64,000 nt of DNA from an uncultured Bacteroides sp. (GCF_963676325.1 NZ_OY781099.1:3782001-3846000), one strand, 5' to 3'. Shown: positions 32,051 to 41,915, counted from the first letter of the stretch. The notes: generated by a model not told the origin, from the sequence alone. Numbers and translations are program-made.

Positions 32051-35000
32051 ATGAAAATCAACACTCTCGCTGATCTCGAGTTGATAAAGAACGATTTCCT
32101 TAACAAGGAGAAAACATATCAGTTCACCGCCCATATCTGTTATGGCGCGGGGTGCATCTCTTCTGATTGCAAGAAGTTCAAGGAGGCGTTTGAGCAGGCA
32201 TTGGAGCATGAACATCTTCAGTCGAAAGTGAGAATAAACCTGACCGGATGTATGGGCGCTTGTACTTTGGGGCCGACCTTAATAATCAATCCGGGCAATA
32301 CGTTATATTGCAACCTGAATCCGGCAAGTGCTTCAGTGATTGTAAACGAGCACATCAAGGAAGGTAGAATTGCGGAGAAGTTCTGCTATAAGAACAGGGA
32401 AACAGGTGAGATTATACCAAATTTAAAGGACATCCCATTTTTTAAACATCAGAAAAAGATTGTACTACTGAAATGCGGAATCATTGATTATGCATCTGTA
32501 GATGATTATATTGCTCATGATGGATATTTTGCATTGGCTAAAGTGCTCGCAATGGAGCCTGTAGAGGTGATTGACGAGATTAAGAATTCAGGGTTGCGAG
32601 GCCGTGGCGGCGGTGGATTCCCTACCGGCTTAAAATGGGAAATGGCCAACAAAGAGAAAAACAATCAGAAATATCTTATTTGTAATGCTGACGAGGGAGA
32701 TCCGGGTGCGTTTATGGACCGCAGCTTGCTTGAAGGCGATGCTCATTCGGTAATAGAAGGCATGATGATTGCGGGGTATGCCATTGGTGCTTCCAAAGGG
32801 ATTGTCTATATAAGGGCTGAATATCCGATTGCGATTGAAAGGCTTACTATGGCTATCAAGTCGGCACGTGAGTTGGGACTTCTTGGGGATAATATTCTGG
32901 GAAGTAACTTTTGTTTTGATATAGATATTAGAATTGGTGCCGGAGCTTTTGTTTGCGGAGAAGAGACTGCATTGATGGAATCAGTGGAAGGAAAAAGGGG
33001 CGAGCCGCGGCAAAAACCGCCATTCCCTGTACAAAGCGGACTGTTTGGAAAACCAACGGTAATCAATAATGTGGAGACATTGGGTAATATTGCCCAAATC
33101 ATATTAAACGGGGCAAAATGGTTCTCGTCCATCGGAACAGAGAAGAGCAAAGGTACAAAGGTATTTGCCCTTGCCGGAGATATTGTTCACAAAGGATTGA
33201 TAGAGGTACCAATGGGAACTACTCTTGGTGAGATTCTTTTTGATGTGGGTGGAGGTGTTCCGAGAGGGAAATTATTCAAGATGGCTCAAACAGGTGGTCC
33301 GTCGGGCGGATGTCTGACTGCTGAACATCTCAACACTCCTATTGATTACGAATCTCTAACCAAACTTGGTGCCATTATGGGTTCGGGTGGCTTGATCTGT
33401 GCCGATGAAGATACCTGCATGGTGGATATCGCCCGGTTCTTTATGGACTTTGTTCAGGATGAATCATGCGGAAAGTGTGTTCCATGCCGTATCGGAACAA
33501 AGCGGATGCTGGAGATTCTGGAACGAATTACCTGTGGAGAAGGAAAAGAAGGAGATGTGGAACTTCTCATTGAACTGGGTAATGCAATTAAAGATTCTGC
33601 CATTTGTGGTTTAGGACAGACTGCTCCCAACCCGGTACTTAGCACCATTAAGTATTTCAGGCAGGAATATGACGAGCATATCAACCATAAATACTGCCGC
33701 GCCGGTGTTTGCGGTAATCTTTTCCTTGCTCCTTGTCAGAACGCCTGCCCGGCAAAGGTTAATGTGCCGGGATATCTCGCCTTGATTGCTGCAGGCAGAG
33801 TGCGTGATGCCTATAATCTCATTCGTCAGGAGAATCCATTCCCGTCTGTTTGCGGTAGGGTTTGTACTCATCCTTGCGAGAGCAAATGCCGTCGTGCTCA
33901 GATTGACGAGTCTATAGCCATTGCCGATCTGAAACGTTATGCTGCCGATTATGTGCTTAACTCAGGTGAGCCATTGGTAAACCTCAATTACCCGAAAAAC
34001 GGAAATTCAGTGGGTATCATTGGAGCCGGTCCGTCGGGACTGACCTGCGGGTATTACCTGGCAAGACTTGGTTATACGGTTGATATTTATGAGGAGAAAA
34101 GTGTTGCCGGCGGAATTCTGGCTTATGGAATACCGGAATATCGTTTACCCAAAGAGGAACTGAGAAAAGAGATTGACTCCATTATTCAGTCGGGAATAAA
34201 TGTGATTTACAACACTAAGGTTGGAAAAGATATCATGTTCAATGAGCTGAAATCAAAATACAATGCAATCTATATTTCAACAGGAACGCAGCTTTCACGG
34301 AAAATTGGTATCGAAGGGGAGGAAAAGGGTGGAATATATCACGGGCTCGACTTCCTGACTGATATTAACATGAATAAAAAGGTTCGGGTAAAAGGTATAG
34401 TTGCAGTGATTGGTGGTGGCAATACGGCCATTGATGCAGCAAGATCGGCTCTTCGCCTTGGTGCCAAAGAGGTACATATCCTTTACAGAAGGAAAAAGGA
34501 AGAGATGCCTGCCGACAAGAGAGAGATTGAAGAGGCGATAGAAGAAGGAGTTCTCTTACATGAATTGGTTGCTCCCATTCGTTTTGTGGGAGATGGAAAG
34601 ATTACAGGAATTGAGTGTGTGAGATTGATTCCTGGAAAATTTGGAAAAGATGGTCGACGGATATCGGTAGAGGTGCTCAACTCTAAATTTATAATGGATA
34701 TTGACATGGCGATTCCGGCTGTGAGCCAGTATTCCGATTTACCTTTTATTCCAAAAGGGGAAGTAGGAATTACCGATTGGGGAACATTTATCGTTGATGA
34801 AGATACACAGATGACTACACAACCCGGTATTTTTGCCGGAGGAGATATAGCTCGTGGCTCTGACGTGGTAATTACAGCTATTGCCGATGGCAAGAATGCC
34901 GCAAGGTCAATTGATAAATATTTAGGTGGAACAGGAACATTGAACATTGGCGAACCCATCAAGATTCCAACTGAAGGGGTTGACGAGGGAATTACGGTTG

Positions 35001-35149
35001 AGCATGAACGATTCCCGATGCCATCTCTTGATCCGAAAGAGCGGGAAGGCAGTTTCGACGAGGTAAGGCTGGGTTACCATAAGCTCAATGCAACGGCCGA
35101 GTCAATGAGATGTTTACGCTGTTCAAGACGTTTAACTCCTGAAAAGTAA
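32051..35149 (+). CDS. NuoF-GltD fusion, flavin subunit of hydrogenase
   Basis: 1032 residues. Residues ~1-110 are a [2Fe-2S] thioredoxin-like domain (CYGAGC, GCMGAC). ~140-560 is NuoF: GLRGRGGGGFPTGLKWE (NADH/FMN), GAFVCGEETALMES, and SCGKCVPCRIG ([4Fe-4S]). ~560-1032 is a GltD/NfnB-like module: CQNACPAKVNVPGY and CGRVCTHPCESKC clusters, the FAD loop IIGAGPSGLTCGYY and the NAD(P) loop VIGGGNTAIDAARSALR. The fusion replaces the usual ferredoxin tail of NuoF and may give a second pyridine-nucleotide site for electron confurcation or bifurcation. Confidence 0.85.
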   Translation: MKINTLADLELIKNDFLNKEKTYQFTAHICYGAGCISSDCKKFKEAFEQALEHEHLQSKVRINLTGCMGACTLGPTLIINPGNTLYCNLNPASASVIVNEHIKEGRIAEKFCYKNRETGEIIPNLKDIPFFKHQKKIVLLKCGIIDYASVDDYIAHDGYFALAKVLAMEPVEVIDEIKNSGLRGRGGGGFPTGLKWEMANKEKNNQKYLICNADEGDPGAFMDRSLLEGDAHSVIEGMMIAGYAIGASKGIVYIRAEYPIAIERLTMAIKSARELGLLGDNILGSNFCFDIDIRIGAGAFVCGEETALMESVEGKRGEPRQKPPFPVQSGLFGKPTVINNVETLGNIAQIILNGAKWFSSIGTEKSKGTKVFALAGDIVHKGLIEVPMGTTLGEILFDVGGGVPRGKLFKMAQTGGPSGGCLTAEHLNTPIDYESLTKLGAIMGSGGLICADEDTCMVDIARFFMDFVQDESCGKCVPCRIGTKRMLEILERITCGEGKEGDVELLIELGNAIKDSAICGLGQTAPNPVLSTIKYFRQEYDEHINHKYCRAGVCGNLFLAPCQNACPAKVNVPGYLALIAAGRVRDAYNLIRQENPFPSVCGRVCTHPCESKCRRAQIDESIAIADLKRYAADYVLNSGEPLVNLNYPKNGNSVGIIGAGPSGLTCGYYLARLGYTVDIYEEKSVAGGILAYGIPEYRLPKEELRKEIDSIIQSGINVIYNTKVGKDIMFNELKSKYNAIYISTGTQLSRKIGIEGEEKGGIYHGLDFLTDINMNKKVRVKGIVAVIGGGNTAIDAARSALRLGAKEVHILYRRKKEEMPADKREIEEAIEEGVLLHELVAPIRFVGDGKITGIECVRLIPGKFGKDGRRISVEVLNSKFIMDIDMAIPAVSQYSDLPFIPKGEVGITDWGTFIVDEDTQMTTQPGIFAGGDIARGSDVVITAIADGKNAARSIDKYLGGTGTLNIGEPIKIPTEGVDEGITVEHERFPMPSLDPKEREGSFDEVRLGYHKLNATAESMRCLRCSRRLTPEK

Positions 35150-35155
35150 AACACT

Positions 35156-36931
35156 ATGGTAAATCTGATCATAAATAATAAAGCAGTTCAGGTCAAGGAG
35201 GGAACCACCATTTTTGAAGCTGCAAAGCAGAACAGTATACTAATCCCTCACTTATGTTATATGGAGAACGTGCACAAGATTGGTTCGTGCCGGATTTGTG
35301 TGGTCGAGGTCGATGGTGTAAAAAATCTGATGGCCTCCTGTATGACGGAAGCGAAAGAAGGAATGGTTGTTCACACCAATTCTGAACGGGTTCGCAATGT
35401 GCGGAAAATAATCTATGAGCTGATGCTTTCCGATCATCCTAAAAACTGCCTTACTTGCTGGCGAAATCAGAATTGTGAATTGCAGCAACTGGGCAATTTG
35501 ATTCAGATTGATGAATACAGGTACGAAGGAGCAAAATCTAAAGACTTTATAGACAATTCCAGTCCGTCAATTGTTCGCGACAGTTCTAAATGTATCCTTT
35601 GCCGGCGGTGTGTCACGGTATGTAATCAGATTCAGGGAGTGGGTTTAATGAATCCCCATCACCGTGGTTTTTCTACCTCTATCGGTCCGTCAGAGGATGA
35701 GCTTTTAGGTGAATCCATTTGTACCAATTGCGGACAGTGTGTTCTGGTGTGCCCTGTTGGAGCATTGAAAGAGAGGGACTCTACGGAACAGGTGTGGGAA
35801 GCGTTGTACGATAAATCAAAAACGGTAATTGTTCAGACGGCTCCGGCTGTACGCGCATCACTTGGAGAATTATTTGACTATGAACCGGGAACACTGGTAA
35901 CGGGTAAGATGGCTTCTGCCTTACACGAAATTGGTTTCAAATATGTTTTTGATACCAATTTTGCCGCCGACCTTACTATTATGGAAGAGGGTTCGGAATT
36001 TCTTGAAAGGTTAAAAGATACTTTTGCTTCAAAGGGGAAGCCAGCTGTTCTTCCAATGATTACAAGTTGTAGTCCCGGTTGGATAAAATATGTTGAGCAC
36101 CAATATCCCGATCAGCTGGATCATCTTTCCAGTTGTAAGTCCCCTCACATGATGTTGGGTGCATTGACCAAAACCTATTTTGCCGAGAAGGTTGGCATTG
36201 ATCCGAAAACTATTTTCATGGTTTCGGTAATGCCTTGCACGGCAAAGAAATTCGAGATTATCCGTCCTGAAATGTATAATGACGGATTGGCCAATGTGGA
36301 TGCTGTAATTACCACCCGTGAACTGGGACGAATGATCAAAGATGCAGGAATTGACTTCCGGAACTTACCCGATGGAAAGTTTGACAGTCCGTTAGGCCTC
36401 TCCTCTGGTGCGGCAGATATTTTCGGGACAACGGGTGGTGTAATGGAAGCCGCTTTACGTACTGTGTATGAACTAGTCACAGGACGTGAACTTCCCACGG
36501 AAAAGCTTCATCTAAAACCTCTTATGGGTCTTAACCGGATTAAAACAGCACAGCTGAAGATTGAGAAACCGTTGCCTGAATTCGGGTTCCTTGAAGGAGT
36601 GACCTTGCAGGTGGCTGTTACCAGCGGACTGATTGGGGCGGCAGAACTGATGGAGGAGATAAAAAATGGCACAAGTCCTTATCATTTCATAGAAGTAATG
36701 GGTTGTCCGGGCGGATGTATCAGTGGTGGCGGACAACCACGCCCTGTCAATGATGCCATCAGGTTGGAAAGACTAAAAGCAATTTACAGGGAAGATGAAG
36801 GAAAGGCCTTGCGTAAATCACATGAGAATCAGGATATAAAGACGATTTACAGCGAGTTTCTCGGAGCACCTCTGGGACATAAGTCGCACGAACTGCTTCA
36901 CACTGTCTATACACCACGAAACAAGAAGTGA
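35156..36931 (+). CDS. hydA: [FeFe]-hydrogenase catalytic subunit HydA (HndD-type)
   Basis: 591 residues. In order: [2Fe-2S] (HLCYMENVHKIGSCRICVVE), His-Cys cluster (HPKNCLTCWRNQNCEL), two [4Fe-4S] motifs (CILCRRCVTVC; CTNCGQCVLVC), then the H-cluster motifs TSCSPGWIKYV, MPCTAKKFE and MGCPGGCISGGGQP, and a small-subunit-like tail (GHKSHELLHTVYTPR). It reduces protons or oxidises H2 in the cytoplasm. The first H-cluster motif has Ser where many enzymes have a second Cys. It lies 6 bases after the fusion gene. Confidence 0.92.
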   Translation: MVNLIINNKAVQVKEGTTIFEAAKQNSILIPHLCYMENVHKIGSCRICVVEVDGVKNLMASCMTEAKEGMVVHTNSERVRNVRKIIYELMLSDHPKNCLTCWRNQNCELQQLGNLIQIDEYRYEGAKSKDFIDNSSPSIVRDSSKCILCRRCVTVCNQIQGVGLMNPHHRGFSTSIGPSEDELLGESICTNCGQCVLVCPVGALKERDSTEQVWEALYDKSKTVIVQTAPAVRASLGELFDYEPGTLVTGKMASALHEIGFKYVFDTNFAADLTIMEEGSEFLERLKDTFASKGKPAVLPMITSCSPGWIKYVEHQYPDQLDHLSSCKSPHMMLGALTKTYFAEKVGIDPKTIFMVSVMPCTAKKFEIIRPEMYNDGLANVDAVITTRELGRMIKDAGIDFRNLPDGKFDSPLGLSSGAADIFGTTGGVMEAALRTVYELVTGRELPTEKLHLKPLMGLNRIKTAQLKIEKPLPEFGFLEGVTLQVAVTSGLIGAAELMEEIKNGTSPYHFIEVMGCPGGCISGGGQPRPVNDAIRLERLKAIYREDEGKALRKSHENQDIKTIYSEFLGAPLGHKSHELLHTVYTPRNKK

Positions 36932-37383
36932 TGTATGGCTTTATATTGCTAAAGGAGACTTTCTGAATTGCTGTTTAAGCTTACAAATATGATTGGTTTA
37001 AACTATGAACGAAAATAAAAATTGAGATTTGTACAGCCTGTTAATAAGTAGCCTAAAGCAGTAAATTTTAATTCTTTAGATGTTTATAGTGAGTAAACCG
37101 CAGTAATGGCTGGGGTATCTTAGTTAAGAAAACTTATCATATTACCCTATTGAGACTATTAACAGCAAATTTGCTGATTTAAAATTATCTTTTTAAATTC
37201 TTTTTTAAAGGAACTATTTTTATTAAATTTGTGTCAACTCAAAAGATAAAAGAAGATAATTAAAAAACTATTTCCAGACAGATGCCACTCTTTTATAATG
37301 GGATTATATATAGATTGGCCTGATCAACAATTCTTTATCTGAGTAATTCACTATGTGAATAGTGAAACTATAATAAAGTGATT
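36932..37383 (+). promoter_or_regulatory. Intergenic region with -7 box for the LRR gene
   Basis: No gene is seen in these ~450 bases. TAAATTTG (37224-37231) is a good Bacteroides -7 box in an AT-rich stretch, giving a leader of roughly 145 bases. No convincing hairpin plus T-run follows hydA, so its terminator is unclear. Confidence 0.4.
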
Positions 37384-38553
37384 ATGAAAACAAATGTTGT
37401 AGCTGGTAATTTAAACGCTCTGCTCGAGACTCAGAATAATATAAATACGGTTTTGATTCTCACCGGAGAGATTAATGGGAATGATATTGACACCATTCGT
37501 AAAGTGGTTAATTTGTCTGTGCTTAATCTCGCAGATGTAAATATTGTAGAAGGAGGAAGCTTTTACAATGAAGACAAAGAATATGTTTCTATAAAGAAAG
37601 ATGAAATACCGGAATATATGCTTTCCGGACTGGATACCATCGCCTCTGTTACTTTACCTAACAGCGCAACAACCATCGGCAAAAAAGCTTTTTCAGGATG
37701 TATTGAAATGACTTCTGTTACTCTGCCTGAGAAGCTGGAATATATAGGTGTTTATGCTTTTGACGGCTGCACCGGACTAACTTCTGTGACTATTCCCTGT
37801 GGTGTTATTGGCAAAAATGCTTTTTCAAATTGCACCGGACTTATCTCTCTGAAAATTGGTGAGGGGGTTACCGTTATTGGTGAAGCAGCATTTCTTGGCT
37901 GTACCGCTCTAAAATCTATTACAATACCAAAAGGTGTGATCTCTATTGGAGCTGAGGCTTTTAAGGATTGTGCCGTGCTGGCTACTGCTACAATATATAA
38001 CGGAGTAATTTCCATTGGCGATCAGGCTTTTAGAAATTGTACCGAGCTAGCTTTGGTTTCACTTCCTGACAGTCTGATTTCTATCGGAGAGAACGCATTC
38101 AGAGACTGTACAAGAATTACAGCAATAAAGGTTCCTGATAATGTAAGCAAAATTGGCGACTGGGCTTTCTTTGATTGTTCGGGACTTAAAACCATTAATT
38201 TACCGGAGAGTGTTACTTCCATTGGTGAGGCTGCATTCTTTGGCTGTTCAGGATTGACATCCATTGCAATCCCCAACAGTATTACTAACATTAAAGAAAA
38301 TACGTTTAATGATTGCAAGGGACTGACTTCAATAACCCTTTCAAAGAGCGTAACTTCCATTGGCGACTGGGCTTTCTGGGGATGCAATGCAATGGAAGAG
38401 ATACATTGCGAAGCGCAAACTCCACCCGCAACTGCCGATTCATTGAATGGCATTGATAAAACAAACTGCAAACTGTTTATTCCTAAAGGAACTCTTGCTG
38501 CATATAAAAATGCTGCCGGTTGGGGTGAATTTACAACTGTCACAGAAGAATAG
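37384..38553 (+). CDS. BspA-type leucine-rich repeat protein
   Basis: 389 residues from the ATG at 37384 (MKTNVVAGNL); a GTG six bases earlier is the alternative start. From residue ~85 on there are about eleven repeats of ~23 residues (pattern IGxxAFxxCxxLTSVxIPxS). It ends with a cap (CEAQTPPATADSLNG...LFIPKGTLAAYK). This LRR_5 family is usually surface-exposed, but no signal peptide is visible here, so the protein is either cytoplasmic or exported another way. No neighbour explains its role. Confidence 0.8.
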   Translation: MKTNVVAGNLNALLETQNNINTVLILTGEINGNDIDTIRKVVNLSVLNLADVNIVEGGSFYNEDKEYVSIKKDEIPEYMLSGLDTIASVTLPNSATTIGKKAFSGCIEMTSVTLPEKLEYIGVYAFDGCTGLTSVTIPCGVIGKNAFSNCTGLISLKIGEGVTVIGEAAFLGCTALKSITIPKGVISIGAEAFKDCAVLATATIYNGVISIGDQAFRNCTELALVSLPDSLISIGENAFRDCTRITAIKVPDNVSKIGDWAFFDCSGLKTINLPESVTSIGEAAFFGCSGLTSIAIPNSITNIKENTFNDCKGLTSITLSKSVTSIGDWAFWGCNAMEEIHCEAQTPPATADSLNGIDKTNCKLFIPKGTLAAYKNAAGWGEFTTVTEE

Positions 38554-38573
38554 GAACAAACAAAAAATATTTT

Positions 38574-38693
38574 CTACCATCACTCCATCACTTTTTACGA
38601 TAACGCGCTAATTATAAGACAACTAAATAGTGATGGATGAATTTTCATCCGTCACTTTACCCTCACTTTTAGGCCCATCCCTCACTCTTTTTT
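38574..38693 (+). repeat. ~120-bp dispersed intergenic repeat, copy 1
   Basis: The sequence CTACCATCACTCCATCACTT...TAGTGATGGATGA...TCATCCGTCACTTTACCCTC...CATCCCTCACTCTTTT matches the reverse complement of 52090-52206 along its length, with diverged middles. The two halves of the AGTGATGG hairpin are retained with compensatory changes. It falls between the LRR gene and aroA. Possibly a MITE or a conserved RNA structure. Confidence 0.6.
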
Positions 38694-38735
38694 AATATTC
38701 GGACACAGAAACACAGCCTTTACAACTGAAATCGT

Positions 38736-38743
38736 TATCTTTG
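38736..38743 (+). promoter_or_regulatory. Bacteroides -7 box for aroA
   Basis: TATCTTTG matches TAnnTTTG, 54 bases before the aroA ATG. No clear TTTG -33 element is seen at the expected distance. Confidence 0.55.
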
Positions 38744-38797
38744 TAACATCATTGAGACTATTTTTTAACCAGCATATTGCTTTTTAACAGACCCACC

Positions 38798-40027
38798 ATG
38801 CAAATCAAAGTTTCAGCTCCTGCCCGTATCAATGCCGAGATTCAACTGCCGGCTTCAAAAAGTATCAGTAACCGTGCTTTAATAATTAATGCTTTGGCCA
38901 AAGGCGCTCATACGCCGGATAATCTTTCCGACTGTGACGACACGAAAGTGATGATTAAGGCACTGACATCTCTGGATGAAACGATTGACATTATGGCAGC
39001 GGGTACTGCTATGCGCTTTCTTACCGCTTATCTTTCGGTTACGGAAGGCACAAAGGTGATTACAGGTACTCAGCGAATGCAGCAACGCCCTATCGAAGTG
39101 CTGGTTAATGCGCTGAGAACTCTTGGAGCAGATATTGAATATGCCAGTAACGAGGGATATCCTCCGCTGCGTATCAGTGGAAAACCGCTGGAAGGCGGAG
39201 CGGTTTCTCTGAAAGGAAATGTGAGTTCACAGTATATCTCGGCTCTTCTGATGATTGCTCCTGTTCTGAAAAACGGACTAAAACTGACTCTTACCGGAGA
39301 TATTATTTCCATACCATATATCAACCTTACGCTGCAGCTGATGAAGGATTTTGGTGCAAAGGCACAATGGACAGCCGATGATTGCATTGAGGTTCTCCCC
39401 CAGCCCTACACATCTGTACCGTTTACGGTGGAATCTGACTGGTCGGGTGCTTCTTATTGGTACCAGATGGCGGCTCTTGTTGCCGAAGCTAAGGTTGAGT
39501 TGCTGGGATTGTTCCCTAACAGTTACCAGGGAGACAGTAAGGTAGCTCAGTTATTCATTGCTTTGGGTGTGGAAACAACCTTTACTTCCCGTGGTGCATT
39601 GCTAACAAAGACAGGTACTTGCTGCGAAAGAATGGATTACGACTTTATTAATGAGCCCGATCTGGCGCAGACATTTGTGGTAACCTGTGCCATAAAAGGA
39701 ATTCCTTTCCGCTTTTCGGGCTTGCAGAGCTTGAAGATTAAGGAGACCGACCGTATGGCTGCACTGATTGCCGAACTAGGAAAACTGGGATATGTACTGA
39801 GAGAGGAAGAAAACTCTGTGCTTTCATGGGATGGCGAGCGCCAGCCTATCTCAGCAAATCCAGCTATTAAGACCTACGAAGATCACCGAATGGCAATGGC
39901 TTTTGCGCCTGCCTGTCTGGGATTTCCTTCAGTCACCATCTGTGATCCTCAGGTGGTTTCCAAGTCTTACCCGTACTACTGGGATGATTTAACCAAGGCT
40001 GGTTTCTCTATTGAGAAGGAAGACTAA
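38798..40027 (+). CDS. aroA: 3-phosphoshikimate 1-carboxyvinyltransferase (EPSP synthase)
   Basis: 409 residues from the ATG at 38798 (MQIKVSAPARINAEIQLPAS); a TTG 21 bases upstream is unlikely. PASKSISNRALIINALA, then GTAMRFLTAYLSV and later LKIKETDRMAALIAELGKLG and YEDHRMAMAF are the conserved substrate- and PEP-binding elements. It catalyses the sixth shikimate-pathway step (shikimate-3-P plus PEP to EPSP). The gene is alone in its transcript. Confidence 0.9.
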   Translation: MQIKVSAPARINAEIQLPASKSISNRALIINALAKGAHTPDNLSDCDDTKVMIKALTSLDETIDIMAAGTAMRFLTAYLSVTEGTKVITGTQRMQQRPIEVLVNALRTLGADIEYASNEGYPPLRISGKPLEGGAVSLKGNVSSQYISALLMIAPVLKNGLKLTLTGDIISIPYINLTLQLMKDFGAKAQWTADDCIEVLPQPYTSVPFTVESDWSGASYWYQMAALVAEAKVELLGLFPNSYQGDSKVAQLFIALGVETTFTSRGALLTKTGTCCERMDYDFINEPDLAQTFVVTCAIKGIPFRFSGLQSLKIKETDRMAALIAELGKLGYVLREEENSVLSWDGERQPISANPAIKTYEDHRMAMAFAPACLGFPSVTICDPQVVSKSYPYYWDDLTKAGFSIEKED

Positions 40028-40313
40028 TCGGATTCCTGTTTTTTGATCCGGATAAAGGTGAGGATGCTTTAACAACAAAAGCTTTCTCTTTCTGTCAGCA
40101 CCCTTTTGTTTTTGCAATGGGTAGGCACTGTTCACATAGGAACGTCCGAAGAGTTGTTAGTCAACAAGTTTGTTATTACAATAGGCTTTGCCACTGTTAC
40201 GTGATTGCAAGCCATACCTAAGGGATTTCCTCGCGGGAGTTAAGGGAAAACAAAAGGAGATGTTTTCAAAAAGACCTACAACTAATTCAAATAAACAGTA
40301 GACTAAAAACATG

Positions 40314-40351
40314 ATAGGTGTACACTAAAATAATATTCAGTGTACACCTAT
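40314..40351. terminator. Bidirectional terminator between aroA and pyrH
   Basis: ATAGGTGTACACT (40314-40326) and AGTGTACACCTAT (40339-40351) form a perfect 13-bp stem. T-rich DNA follows on the plus strand. The gap 40028-40409 otherwise shows no gene. Confidence 0.7.
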
Positions 40352-40409
40352 TTATATTTTATTCTACACTATTCCAAAAAGAACAGGGCAGAAATGAGCT
40401 TAACTCCGG

Positions 40410-41120
40410 TTAGTTATGAACATAAGTCCCTATATCTTCTCCCTCAATAACCTTTTTAAGGTTACCAACAGTATCCATATCGAACACAACGATAGGCAGG
40501 TTGTTTTCCTTGCACATAGTTGTAGCAGTAAGGTCCATTATTTTAAGTCCGCGGGTATAGATTTCATCGTAAGTAATCTCCTTGAATTTTGTTGCAGTCT
40601 TGTCCTTTTCAGGGTCGGCTGTATAGATGCCATCCACACGCGTACCTTTAAGCATTACATCGGCTTCAATTTCAATTCCGCGCAAAGACGAACCGGTATC
40701 TGTAGTAAAGTAAGGATTTCCTGTTCCTGCCGAGAAGATTGCCACCTCTCCGGCTTCCAGTGTTTCAATCGCTTTCCATTTGTTGTAAAATTCACCAATT
40801 GGTTCCATTCTCACAGCAGTAAGCACTCTGCTCTTTACATGAACAGATCCGAGGGCAGAACTCAAAGCCAGACTGTTAATAACTGTTGCAAGCATACCCA
40901 TCTGGTCACCTTTCACACGATCAAAACCTTTCGATGCTCCGCTCAGTCCACGGAATATATTTCCACCGCCAATAACGATCCCAATCTGAACGCCAAGTTC
41001 GTGAATTTCCTTGATTTGCTGAGCATATTCACCCAAACGCACTTCGTCAATTCCGTATTGCTTCTCCCCCATCAGGCTCTCGCCGCTCAGCTTCAGAAGA
41101 ATTCTTTTATATTTAATCAT
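40410..41120 (-). CDS. pyrH: UMP kinase
   Basis: 236 residues. KYKRILLKLSGESLMGEKQY at the start, IGIVIGGGNIFRG, GMLATVINSLAL and KGTRVDGIYTADPEKD are the conserved motifs of bacterial UMP kinases, amino-acid-kinase fold rather than the eukaryotic NMP kinase type. It converts UMP to UDP and is usually hexameric and regulated by UTP/GTP. It diverges from the TPR gene, with 107 bases between the two start codons. Confidence 0.93.
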   Translation of the reverse strand: MIKYKRILLKLSGESLMGEKQYGIDEVRLGEYAQQIKEIHELGVQIGIVIGGGNIFRGLSGASKGFDRVKGDQMGMLATVINSLALSSALGSVHVKSRVLTAVRMEPIGEFYNKWKAIETLEAGEVAIFSAGTGNPYFTTDTGSSLRGIEIEADVMLKGTRVDGIYTADPEKDKTATKFKEITYDEIYTRGLKIMDLTATTMCKENNLPIVVFDMDTVGNLKKVIEGEDIGTYVHN

Positions 41121-41194
41121 ATTTACAAATGTTTATTTTCGGCAAACTTACATAAAATTCTCCATTTACCAGATACTTGTCATCGAATAATTTA

Positions 41195-41202
41195 TATCTT
41201 TG
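41195..41202 (+). promoter_or_regulatory. Bacteroides -7 box for the TPR gene
   Basis: TATCTTTG at this position is 26 bases before the ATG at 41228. A TTG lies 15 bases further upstream, close to the expected -33 zone. Confidence 0.5.
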
Positions 41203-41227
41203 TGATAAACCTAACAACAGACTAAAG

Positions 41228-41914
41228 ATGAGAATAAACTTTACTATTCTTCTATTCTTTTTAACATTACTCTCTTTGTCTCTTTCAGCGCAGACGGCAG
41301 AGCAGATTCTACCCAATATAACAAATGCTTTGGCACAACAGCATTGGGAAGAGGCTAGCAATTTGTTCCGATTGGCCGTTGACAAGGATCTTTATAAGTC
41401 TGAAAAATTTTTCCAGGAGGAGATCAGCGCCGACTGTCCGGCACGTACCGAAATGATCCATCAATTAGGCTTTTATTGTAAAGGTAGCCGAAACTATGAA
41501 AAGGCGTATGATTATTACAAAGAGCTGATAGAACTGAGACCTCACGAAGTAATTTATCTGATATCTTTTGCTGAGCTGCAGGTTATTTTAGGGAAAGAGA
41601 ACGATGCGTTGAATACTTACGAGAAAATTCTTTTAATAGACAACAATAATCTTGCTGCCAATATATTTATTGGTAATTACTATTTCTTCCTTGCGGACAA
41701 AGAAAAACGTATACTGGACAATGATTTCAAGAAAACGGAGTCTCCTACACGAATGCAGTACGCAAAATACAGAAATGAACTGGCGCGACTTGTATCCAAT
41801 GAGTATGACAAGGCAAAGACTTTCCTTGAAAAGGTGGTTCATCAGTTTCCTTCTGTAGAAGCTAAAAAGACGCTGGACAAGATTCAGGCTGTTGAAAATG
41901 AATCAAAGAAATAA
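41228..41914 (+). CDS. Secreted tetratricopeptide-repeat protein
   Basis: 228 residues from the ATG at 41228, chosen because it begins a clean signal peptide (MRINFTILLFFLTLLSLSLSA). The mature protein has two to three TPR-like helical pairs (NYEKAYDYYKELIELRPHEV; ENDALNTYEKILLIDNNNLA). It probably acts in the periplasm or at the outer membrane as an assembly scaffold. Convergent with birA, whose stop is 2 bases away. No specific partner is indicated. Confidence 0.8.
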   Translation: MRINFTILLFFLTLLSLSLSAQTAEQILPNITNALAQQHWEEASNLFRLAVDKDLYKSEKFFQEEISADCPARTEMIHQLGFYCKGSRNYEKAYDYYKELIELRPHEVIYLISFAELQVILGKENDALNTYEKILLIDNNNLAANIFIGNYYFFLADKEKRILDNDFKKTESPTRMQYAKYRNELARLVSNEYDKAKTFLEKVVHQFPSVEAKKTLDKIQAVENESKK

Positions 41915-41915
41915 G

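Noticed and set aside
38574..38693. rho-independent terminator only
   Set aside because: The homology to the second copy extends over 100 bases beyond any single hairpin.
40416..41225. Long plus-strand frame opposite pyrH
   Set aside because: It is the antisense of a clearly conserved gene, rich in Cys, Ser and His as expected for a shadow frame.
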